Source: Clostridiales bacterium (lineage in GTDB: Bacteria > Bacillota > Clostridia > Lachnospirales > Lachnospiraceae). Taken from it: a stretch of DNA of 39,744 nucleotides. Positions 14,750 to 21,929 of this stretch are shown here, piece after piece (the first letter of the stretch is position 1; each line of letters begins with the position of its first letter). A model generated the notes under the pieces. It saw only the letters and a list, made by a program, of their open reading frames with translations. It was not told the DNA's origin and ran no database searches. Location of the stretch: NCBI GenBank assembly GCA_019416265.1, contig DXXQ01000216.1:1-39744 (forward strand), read 5' to 3'. The position numbers were made by a program, and so were the translations under genes.

Positions 14750-16993
14750 ATGAGCGAGACTGTGACCGGATACATAGATCATATTATTTTCCGGAATGAA
14801 GAAAACGGATATACAGTCCTGGTGCTGAAAGAAACGGGAAATGAGGAAGAGCTTACCTGTGTGGGGACGTTCCCGGCAGTCAATCAGGGCGCTTCCATAG
14901 AGGCGTCGGGAAGCTATACCCATCATCCTGTTTACGGCAGGCAGTTTCAGATCGAAAGCTTTCAGGAAAAGATGCCGGAGGACGCCATGGCAATGGAGCG
15001 CTATCTGGGATCCGGGGCAATTAAGGGAATCGGCGCTGCCCTGGCAGCCAGGATCGTGCGCAGGTTCGGAGAGGATACCTTTCGGATCGTGGAAGAGGAG
15101 CCGGAGCGTCTGGCGGAAGTGAAGGGAATCAGTGAAAAAAAGGCAAGAGAGATCGCAGCTCAGGTAACAGAGAAGGCAGAAATGCGCAAGGTTATGATTT
15201 TTCTGCAGAAATACGGAATTTCCCTAAACCTTGGGGCGAAAATATACCAGAAATACGGGCAGTCCGTGTACAGCGTACTTCAGGAAAATCCCTACCGCCT
15301 TGCGGAGGATATCAGCGGAGTCGGCTTTAAGATCGCAGATGAGATTGCAGCCCGCATCGGGATTCATACAGATTCAGATTACAGGATCAGAAGCGGAATG
15401 CTGTATACTTTGTTACTGGCTTCTGCAGAAGGGCATACGTATCTTCCCAAGGAAATTCTTTTTGACAGATGCTCCACCCTTCTGGGGGTGGATGTCTCCT
15501 ATATGGAAAAGCATCTTATGGATATGACAATTGACAGAAAACTGGTACAGAAGGAAATTGACGGGAATGTTGCGGTCTATCCCAGTAAATACTATTATCT
15601 GGAAATGGATACGGCCAGGATGCTGTGTGAGCTGAACGTCCTCTGTCCGGAGGATGAAGACTTTGTACAGCGCCGTCTGGCTCAGATAGAGAAGGAGACA
15701 GAAACCGTTCTCGATGAAATGCAGAAAAAGGCGGTGCTTGAGGCTGCCGGACATGGACTTTTCATATTGACAGGAGGCCCCGGAACCGGAAAGACAACTA
15801 CGATCAACGCCATTATCCGTTTCTTTGAAGGGGAGGGGGCAGAGCTTCGCCTTGCAGCTCCTACAGGACGGGCGGCGAAGCGGATGACGGAGGCTACGGG
15901 ATACGAAGCCCAGACCATACACCGGCTTCTGGAGCTGAACGGAATCCCCGAGGACGACAGAGAAGGACAGGCAGTGAAATTTGAAAGAAATGCGCAGAAT
16001 CCTCTGGATGCAGATGTGATCATTATTGACGAAATGTCCATGGTTGACATACATCTGATGCATTCTCTGCTCCTTGCTGTGACAGCCGGAACAAGACTGA
16101 TCCTGGTGGGAGACGAAAACCAGCTTCCAAGCGTAGGCCCCGGAAACGTGCTGAGGGATATTATCCGAAGCGGAGAATTTCCGGTGGTGGAGCTGAAGAA
16201 GATTTTCCGCCAGGCTGCGCAGAGCGATATTGTAGTCAATGCACATAAGATCAACAGGGGAGAACAGGTACAGATATCAAACAAGAGCCGGGATTTCTTT
16301 TTCCTGAAACGTTATCAGGCGGATGTGATCATCCGTGTGGTAATTGCACTGATCCAGGAGAAGCTTCCCAGATATGTGGATGCCAGACCCTTTGAGATTC
16401 AGGTGCTCACCCCTATGAGAAAGGGACTTCTGGGTGTGGAGCGCCTCAATCAGATTCTGCAGAGATATCTGAACCCTCCGGACAGCCGGAAAAAGGAAAA
16501 GGATTTCGGCAGCAGACTGTTCCGGGAAGGCGATAAGGTAATGCAGATCAAGAACAATTACCAGCTGGAATGGGAAGTCCGGGGAAAATACGGGATTCCG
16601 GTGGAGGAAGGGATCGGAGTATTTAACGGAGATATGGGAATCCTGAAAGAAATCAATGAATTTGCGGAGACTGCAGAGGTGGAATTCGAAGACGGTCGTT
16701 TTGCCCGGTATTCCTTCAAACAGCTTGAGGAGCTGGAGCTTGCCTATGCAATCACTATCCATAAGTCCCAGGGTTCGGAATATCCCGCAGTGATCCTGCC
16801 GCTTCTTTCCGGGCCGCGAATGCTTTTTAACCGTAATCTTCTCTACACAGCAGTGACCAGGGCGAGGAAATGTGTGACAGTTGTGGGAGACGAAAGATAT
16901 TTTGCAGAAATGATTCGAAATGAGAAGCAGCAGAAACGCTACAGTTCCCTGGACCTGAGAGTGAAGGAGTTTGCTTCGGAGGATGCTGTTTGA
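14750..16993 (+). CDS. recD2: RecD2-type ATP-dependent DNA helicase
   Basis: RecD2 is a superfamily 1 5'-3' helicase found without RecBC partners, linked to replication and repair. The 747-residue product has the N-terminal RecD2 extension with helix-hairpin-helix-like segments (GAIKGIGAALAARIV near 85, GISEKKAREIA near 125). The helicase core follows: Walker A GGPGTGKTTT near 341, IIDEMSMVD, GDENQLPSVGPGNVLRDI, and the C-terminal ITIHKSQGSEYPAVILPL and YTAVTRARKCV. I chose ATG 14750, with GGAG 8 bases ahead; an ATG 8 codons upstream has no ribosome site. The stop overlaps the comF start, so the two are translationally coupled. Confidence 0.93.
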   Translation: MSETVTGYIDHIIFRNEENGYTVLVLKETGNEEELTCVGTFPAVNQGASIEASGSYTHHPVYGRQFQIESFQEKMPEDAMAMERYLGSGAIKGIGAALAARIVRRFGEDTFRIVEEEPERLAEVKGISEKKAREIAAQVTEKAEMRKVMIFLQKYGISLNLGAKIYQKYGQSVYSVLQENPYRLAEDISGVGFKIADEIAARIGIHTDSDYRIRSGMLYTLLLASAEGHTYLPKEILFDRCSTLLGVDVSYMEKHLMDMTIDRKLVQKEIDGNVAVYPSKYYYLEMDTARMLCELNVLCPEDEDFVQRRLAQIEKETETVLDEMQKKAVLEAAGHGLFILTGGPGTGKTTTINAIIRFFEGEGAELRLAAPTGRAAKRMTEATGYEAQTIHRLLELNGIPEDDREGQAVKFERNAQNPLDADVIIIDEMSMVDIHLMHSLLLAVTAGTRLILVGDENQLPSVGPGNVLRDIIRSGEFPVVELKKIFRQAAQSDIVVNAHKINRGEQVQISNKSRDFFFLKRYQADVIIRVVIALIQEKLPRYVDARPFEIQVLTPMRKGLLGVERLNQILQRYLNPPDSRKKEKDFGSRLFREGDKVMQIKNNYQLEWEVRGKYGIPVEEGIGVFNGDMGILKEINEFAETAEVEFEDGRFARYSFKQLEELELAYAITIHKSQGSEYPAVILPLLSGPRMLFNRNLLYTAVTRARKCVTVVGDERYFAEMIRNEKQQKRYSSLDLRVKEFASEDAV

Positions 16994-17697
16994 AAAAAGT
17001 GACAGAAAGCTTTCTGAATATGCTGTACCCCAGACGATGTCCCCTCTGTCATAAGATTTTGAGGGATCAGGACAGTCTGGTCTGTGAAACCTGCAGGCCC
17101 ACTGTGCATCCCATAGAGGAGCCCCGATGCTTCAAATGCGGGAAGCCTGTTGCACAGGAGGAGGAATATTGCGCTGACTGCAGGAAAATACGGCATTTTT
17201 TCGACAGGGGAAGGGGAATCTTTGTCTATGACGAGAGGATGCGCCAGTCCCTTGTTCGGTATAAATATTACGGATGCAGGGAGTACGGGGATTTTTACAG
17301 CCGCGCCATGTGCCTGTACGGGAGAAAGGAGCTTGCTCTGTGGAGGCCGGAGCTGATCGTACCGGTACCTGTACACAGGAGCAAGGAGAGAAGGAGAGGC
17401 TTTAACCAGTCTGCCCTTCTGGCGGAAAAAATCAGCGGATATACAGGGATTCCGGCTGATCTGACTCTCGTCAGAAAGGTCAGGAAAACAAAATCCCAGA
17501 AGAAACTCACAGCCGGTGAGAGACAGGAGAATCTGAGAAGGGCTTTTGAGGTACAGCGCCCTGTAGAGGAAGGGCGGATTCTGGTGGTGGACGACGTATA
17601 TACGACAGGGAGCACCATGGATGCCATGGCCCGGTGCCTGAAGGAAAAGGGCGCGGAAAAGGTGTACTTTCTCACTGTCTGCATCGGGGAAAGATAA
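16990..17697 (+). CDS. comF: ComF-family phosphoribosyltransferase-like protein
   Basis: ComF proteins take part in DNA uptake and possibly recombination, and have a zinc-finger plus PRTase fold. The 235-residue product has Cys pairs CPLC (17-20), CETC, CFKCG and CADC in the first 65 residues. The PRPP-binding motif VVDDVYTTGST lies near residue 198, with PVPVHRSKERRRGFNQS before it, a family hallmark. The start is TTG 16990, with GGAGG 7 bases ahead, and it overlaps the recD2 stop by 4 bases (TTGA). With comEC at the left edge, the window holds two competence-linked genes. Confidence 0.9.
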   Translation: MKKVTESFLNMLYPRRCPLCHKILRDQDSLVCETCRPTVHPIEEPRCFKCGKPVAQEEEYCADCRKIRHFFDRGRGIFVYDERMRQSLVRYKYYGCREYGDFYSRAMCLYGRKELALWRPELIVPVPVHRSKERRRGFNQSALLAEKISGYTGIPADLTLVRKVRKTKSQKKLTAGERQENLRRAFEVQRPVEEGRILVVDDVYTTGSTMDAMARCLKEKGAEKVYFLTVCIGER

Positions 17698-17710
17698 GAT
17701 TAAAAAACCC

Positions 17711-17739
17711 TTTTCATAGGTTTGGATATATGTTACAAT
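17711..17739 (+). promoter_or_regulatory. Candidate sigma-A promoter for the membrane protein and cdaA cluster
   Basis: TTTTCA (17711-17716) and TACAAT (17734-17739) are 17 bases apart, and TGT before the -10 gives an extended -10. The implied leader is about 58 bases. Confidence 0.5.
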
Positions 17740-17803
17740 TAACAATATATGGTTCTTGGCGTATGTAGTATTGTATCAGTGAGAAACTTGTAAGGAGTAA
17801 TTT

Positions 17804-18238
17804 ATGTTAAATGAAGAGAAAGTAAAAATCATGAATCGGCTCGCTATGTACGAAAAGCGGGAAGGGAAAAAATACCTGCCGATCAGCAGATATTACAGAA
17901 CAGACTATATCGGACTTGCGCTGATCAAGAATTTTTTTCTGGCGACCATAGGTTATGGCCTTGTATTATGTGCGATTGCAGCCTATTTGGGTGAATATCT
18001 CCTGTCAAACATTCACAAGATGAATCTGGTGAATCTGGGAATCTACGTGGTTGTGGGATATGCAGTCACACTTTTGGTATATTCGGCGCTGACCTATGTA
18101 GTATATTCCGTGAAGTATCATAAAGCGAAAAAAAGCGTGAAAGCCTACTATGAACAGCTCACAGCCCTGAATAAGATATACAGCCGTGAGGAGAAAAAAA
18201 CAACCGGCAGGGGAACCGCAGGAGGACATAAAAAATGA
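17804..18238 (+). CDS. Small membrane protein of unknown function
   Basis: The 144-residue product is not recognised. It has a charged N-terminus (about 1-38) and two likely transmembrane helices: about 44-68 (NFFLATIGYGLVLCAIAAYL) and about 78-102 (LVNLGIYVVVGYAVTLLVYSAL). A basic, coiled-coil-prone tail (YHKAKKSVKAYYEQLTALNK) and a Lys/Gly-rich end follow. ATG 17804 follows TAAGGAG. It overlaps the next gene by ATGA, so the two are likely made together and may form one membrane complex. Confidence 0.75.
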   Translation: MLNEEKVKIMNRLAMYEKREGKKYLPISRYYRTDYIGLALIKNFFLATIGYGLVLCAIAAYLGEYLLSNIHKMNLVNLGIYVVVGYAVTLLVYSALTYVVYSVKYHKAKKSVKAYYEQLTALNKIYSREEKKTTGRGTAGGHKK

Positions 18239-19329
18239 CAGCATTACTCGAATTGAAGCAGAAAATCAAAAATTTATACGGGCAGAATGAAATTTATATC
18301 CTTCCTGTACTGAAATTTGCACTGGCGCTTACCTATTTCTTATGGATCAATGAGAAGATGGGATATATGAGCCAGCTTAACAACCTGATCATTGTGCTGA
18401 TCCTGGCGCTGATCTGCTCTATCATGCCGCCGGCAGTGACCATTTTTGTAGGTTTTGTACTGATGCTGGGACATGCCTATGCGTTGGGAATCGAAGTAGC
18501 GGCATTTCTGCTGGTTCTGATCCTGTTTATGCTGATCCTGTTTCTTCGTTTCAGCGCAGGTACGAATATCGTACTGGTATTTACACCGCTTTCCTTTACC
18601 TGCGGTGTTCCGGCCCTTCTTCCTATCGGATGCGGGCTTTTAAGCGGTCCGGCTTCCGCACTTCCGGCAGGCTGCGGCATCATTATCTACTATTTTGTAC
18701 GCTTTGTCCGTGCACAGTCCGCATATCTGGCGAATCCGGATGTGCTTATTACAGAAAAGCTGACAACCATGGCAGACGGCCTGGTTCAGAACTGGGGAAT
18801 GTGGATCACGATTGTTGCTTTTATCGCAACGATCCTCATTGTGAATCTCATCCGCACACGCTCCTTTGATTATGCATGGAGAATCGCCATTCTTGTGGGA
18901 GGCGTGACCTACATCCTGGTGCTTCTGGCAGCAGGCTACTGTCTGGATCTTACCTTTAACATTATGCCGATGGTGATCTATACCGTGGTTTCCGTCCTTG
19001 TGGGCATTGTTCTGGAATTCTTTGTGTTTGGCGGAGATTACAGCCGGACAGAGAGACTGGAATATGAGGATGACGAATATTACTATTATGTGAAAGCCGT
19101 GCCTAAGGCGGCAGTTGCAGCCACAGAGCGCAGCATCAAAAAGATCAACGCAGAGCCAAGCACAGAGGATAAATTCTCCGAAGATAAAGCAGGCTCCTAT
19201 GCAAACCCGATCTTCCATGAGGATGAGGTACCGGAGCCGGCTCAGAGTGAAGCTCCTGTATTAAGAAAAAAGAAAATAGATGATGTAGACTTTGAAAGAA
19301 AACTGGAGGAATCACTGAAAGATCTCTGA
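18235..19329 (+). CDS. Multi-spanning membrane protein of unknown function
   Basis: The 364-residue product has a cytoplasmic-looking start and about seven to eight hydrophobic segments between residues 20 and 265, including LILALICSIMPPAVTIFVGF and FLLVLILFMLILFLRF. A charged tail of about 95 residues follows, with an acidic patch (EYEDDEYYYYVK) and the ending DDVDFERKLEESLKDL. I do not recognise a family; the short FTPLSFTCGVPALLPIGCG stretch between helices may be functional. ATG 18235 overlaps the preceding stop and has GGAGGA ahead of it. It lies 79 bases upstream of cdaA, with a strong hairpin between them. A link to c-di-AMP signalling is only suggested by position. Confidence 0.75.
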   Translation: MTALLELKQKIKNLYGQNEIYILPVLKFALALTYFLWINEKMGYMSQLNNLIIVLILALICSIMPPAVTIFVGFVLMLGHAYALGIEVAAFLLVLILFMLILFLRFSAGTNIVLVFTPLSFTCGVPALLPIGCGLLSGPASALPAGCGIIIYYFVRFVRAQSAYLANPDVLITEKLTTMADGLVQNWGMWITIVAFIATILIVNLIRTRSFDYAWRIAILVGGVTYILVLLAAGYCLDLTFNIMPMVIYTVVSVLVGIVLEFFVFGGDYSRTERLEYEDDEYYYYVKAVPKAAVAATERSIKKINAEPSTEDKFSEDKAGSYANPIFHEDEVPEPAQSEAPVLRKKKIDDVDFERKLEESLKDL

Positions 19330-19337
19330 TTCCCTAT

Positions 19338-19367
19338 GCTTTGGGAACGGAGAACCGTTCCCAAAGC
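19338..19367 (+). other. Perfect 13-bp hairpin in the gap before cdaA
   Basis: GCTTTGGGAACGG (19338-19350) pairs fully with CCGTTCCCAAAGC (19355-19367) around an AGAA loop. No T run follows (CGTAACTGAAG), so it is not a standard terminator. It may stabilise or process the transcript, or be a protein-binding site. Confidence 0.75.
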
Positions 19368-19408
19368 CGTAACTGAAGACAGAAGATTATAAAAGAAAGG
19401 AGAGCAAC

Positions 19409-20293
19409 ATGAAGGATATTGCCATTGAGATTGCGGACTATTTATCGAGAATCGCACTTCCGAAGATCGGAATCATCGATGTGATACAGATTATTGTCAT
19501 TGCGTTTTTTGTGTACCAGTTCATGATCTGGATTAAATATACACGGGCGTATACACTGCTGAAGGGCATTTTGCTTGTTCTCCTCTTTATTTTTCTTGCG
19601 TATATCTTTAAGATGAATACGATTCTGTGGATTTTTTCCAATCTGGCCAGTACGCTGATCGTGGGCGTTGTTGTTATCTTCCAGCCGGAGCTCCGCAAGG
19701 TTCTGGAGCAGCTTGGACAGAAGAAGATCATGTCGGCTATTATTCCCTTCGGATCAGACAAAGAGGTTCAGGAACGATTCACAGATAAGACCATCAGCGA
19801 GCTGATCAAAGCCTGTTTTGACATGGGTGAGGTAAAAACCGGAGCCCTGATCGTAATCGAGCAGGCAGAGCTTCTGACGGATTATATACGTACAGGCATC
19901 AATCTGGATGCCATTCTTACAAGCCAGCTTCTTATTAATATTTTTGAGCATAACACGCCGCTTCACGACGGAGCGGTGATCGTGAGAGGAAACCGGATTG
20001 TGGCAGCAACCTGTTACCTTCCTCTTTCCGATAATATGGAGCTGAGCAAGCAGCTTGGTACCCGTCACAGGGCTGGTGTGGGGATCAGTGAACAGACAGA
20101 TTCCCTTACCATTATCGTTTCCGAGGAAACGGGACAGGTTTCCGTGGCTTACCGGGGACGGCTGATCCGCGGGGTGAACAGTGCCAAGCTTCGGGAGATG
20201 CTTGTAATTGCCCAGAATAAGAAGGTTGTAGATAACAAAAAGCTCAGGCATTTGCTGAAAGGGAGAATCAAACATGAAGAGAAAAATAACTGA
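19409..20293 (+). CDS. cdaA: Diadenylate cyclase CdaA (c-di-AMP synthase)
   Basis: CdaA joins two ATP into cyclic di-AMP, the messenger that controls potassium, turgor and wall homeostasis. The 294-residue product has three N-terminal transmembrane helices (about 20-80: VIQIIVIAFFVYQFMIW, LLKGILLVLLFIFLAYI, ILWIFSNLASTLIVGVV). A DAC domain follows, with the active-site motifs DGA (HDGAVIV, near 186) and RHR (GTRHRAGVGISE, near 218). ATG 19409 follows AAAGGAG. cdaR overlaps its end by 20 bases, the conserved pairing in Firmicutes. Confidence 0.96.
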   Translation: MKDIAIEIADYLSRIALPKIGIIDVIQIIVIAFFVYQFMIWIKYTRAYTLLKGILLVLLFIFLAYIFKMNTILWIFSNLASTLIVGVVVIFQPELRKVLEQLGQKKIMSAIIPFGSDKEVQERFTDKTISELIKACFDMGEVKTGALIVIEQAELLTDYIRTGINLDAILTSQLLINIFEHNTPLHDGAVIVRGNRIVAATCYLPLSDNMELSKQLGTRHRAGVGISEQTDSLTIIVSEETGQVSVAYRGRLIRGVNSAKLREMLVIAQNKKVVDNKKLRHLLKGRIKHEEKNN

Positions 20294-21575
20294 TAATATC
20301 CCCTTGAAGATTATGTCCCTGGCAGTGGCAGTCCTTGTATGGCTGATCGTTGTGAATATTGACAACCCTATGGAAACCCAGTATTACACGGTTTCCAACG
20401 TGGAGATCATCAATAAGGATTATATTGAATCTCCGGAGACCGGCGGCAAAATGTGTCTGCCTGAGGTGGATCAGGGAAGCATAAGGGTGGCCATCACCGC
20501 ACAGAGAAAGGTGCAGAGCCGGATCAGTGCTTCGGACATCACCGCAACAGCAGATCTGCAGCAGGCCATCAGTCTTGATACCACACCGGTTATGGTACCT
20601 ATCACGGCAACATGCCCGGGAGTCTCAGCAGAGGATATCAGGGTGACGCCCCAGAACTTAAGCGTTTACCTGGATGATAAGGAAACACAGGAATTCGTTG
20701 TCAACGTAAGCAAGAGCGAATCAAAGCCTGCCAGAGATTATGAGGTTGGTACTCTTACCTCCAATCCGGAGAAAGTCAGGATTACAGGACCGAAGTCATT
20801 AATGGGTAAAATAGATAGAGTAAATGCTACGATCAACGTAACAGGGAAGAGCCAGGATTTCACACAGGAAAGAGTTCTGACGATTTATGACAGAAATCAG
20901 GATGCGCTCACAGATGCGGAGATGAATTCACTGCGAATAGAGAATAACGGAAAAGTAACAGTGACTGCGAAGCTCTGGAAGATCCGCAAGGATGTGAAGC
21001 TTACAGCTGGTTACATGGGAGAACCGGCAGACGGATACCAGGTAGGAACCGTCAATACACTTCCGGATACCATCAGCGTAGCGGGAAGCCAGGAGGCTCT
21101 GGATACGCTGGCGCAGAATAACAATGTGATCGAGATTCCGGAAGAGCAGGTAGACATTTCCGGCAGGTCCAGAGATGCGGAAATCAAGGTGAGTCTGATC
21201 GACGTTCTTCCCACAGGACTGAAGCTGGTAAGCGATTCCAGTGAGGACGTATGGGTAACGGTGAACATTCTTCCGTATGGAAGTGAAGCCTTCGATTTCC
21301 TCACAAAGGAAATTGAGGTGAAAAATAAACCGAAGGATCTGCAGGTGGCCTTTGAGACCGCTCAGATTGAAATCCGTATCAAGGCGGAGGACAACGATAT
21401 GGACAAGCTGGATGTCGGCAGGGATATCAAGGCTTCCATTGATCTGAAAGGAAAAGAAGAGGGAAGCTATGAAGTTCCGGTAGATATTAAGCTGCCCGAC
21501 GGATATGAGCTGGTAGACGACGTTGTTACGGAGGTAGTGATTTCCGCAGGAACCGTTGTTGAGGAAAGTGAATAA
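20274..21575 (+). CDS. cdaR: YbbR-domain regulator of CdaA (CdaR)
   Basis: CdaR is membrane-anchored and modulates CdaA by direct contact from outside the membrane. The 433-residue product has one N-terminal transmembrane helix (IPLKIMSLAVAVLVWLIVV). About four extracellular YbbR-type beta repeats follow, recognisable by DYEVGTLTSNPEKVRITGP, GYQVGTVNTLPDTISVAGS and KEEGSYEVPVDIKLPDGYE. ATG 20274 lies within the end of cdaA. In many Firmicutes glmM follows this pair; here an HPr-like gene does. Confidence 0.92.
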   Translation: MKRKITDNIPLKIMSLAVAVLVWLIVVNIDNPMETQYYTVSNVEIINKDYIESPETGGKMCLPEVDQGSIRVAITAQRKVQSRISASDITATADLQQAISLDTTPVMVPITATCPGVSAEDIRVTPQNLSVYLDDKETQEFVVNVSKSESKPARDYEVGTLTSNPEKVRITGPKSLMGKIDRVNATINVTGKSQDFTQERVLTIYDRNQDALTDAEMNSLRIENNGKVTVTAKLWKIRKDVKLTAGYMGEPADGYQVGTVNTLPDTISVAGSQEALDTLAQNNNVIEIPEEQVDISGRSRDAEIKVSLIDVLPTGLKLVSDSSEDVWVTVNILPYGSEAFDFLTKEIEVKNKPKDLQVAFETAQIEIRIKAEDNDMDKLDVGRDIKASIDLKGKEEGSYEVPVDIKLPDGYELVDDVVTEVVISAGTVVEESE

Positions 21576-21621
21576 AAGCAGCAGAAGGCTGTGAAATCAT
21601 ACAGAACAGGGGTGTATAAAG

Positions 21622-21885
21622 ATGATTAATCGAAAGGTGACAATCATTAATCCGACAGGACTTCATCTGAGACCGGCCGGAAATCTGTGTAAAGAAGCCA
21701 TGAAGTATAAATGTACAGTTACATTTACTTTTAACGGCAGCAGCTCCAATGCGAAAAGCGTCCTCAGCGTGCTTGGCGCATGTGTGAAATGCGGAAACGA
21801 GATAGAACTTGTCTGCGAGGGAGAAGACGAGGAAGAAGCCATGGAAGCCCTCGTAAAAGCAATTGAGAGCGGACTTGGGGAATGA
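21622..21885 (+). CDS. HPr-family phosphocarrier protein
   Basis: HPr carries phosphate from enzyme I to sugar-specific PTS components. The 87-residue product has the phosphorylatable His in PTGLHLRPAG (canonical GIHARPA) and a Ser in NAKSVLSVLG at the regulatory Ser46 position, where HPr kinase would act. It differs from standard HPr by Leu after the His and by four cysteines (LCKEA, YKC, ACVKC, LVCEG has one more). It may be a second HPr type with a regulatory role rather than the main PTS carrier. It is 46 bases after cdaR on the same strand, with no terminator between. Confidence 0.88.
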   Translation: MINRKVTIINPTGLHLRPAGNLCKEAMKYKCTVTFTFNGSSSNAKSVLSVLGACVKCGNEIELVCEGEDEEEAMEALVKAIESGLGE

Positions 21886-21929
21886 AATGAAAAAAGATAC
21901 AGGTGTAAGTGTTTAAAGGAGGAGTTATC

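Noticed and set aside
15413..16246. Long antisense frame across recD2
   Set aside because: It lies wholly within a conserved helicase gene, and its translation is rich in Cys, His and Ser with no domain pattern.
19338..19367. Hairpin before cdaA as a rho-independent terminator
   Set aside because: The stem is perfect but no T run follows on either strand.
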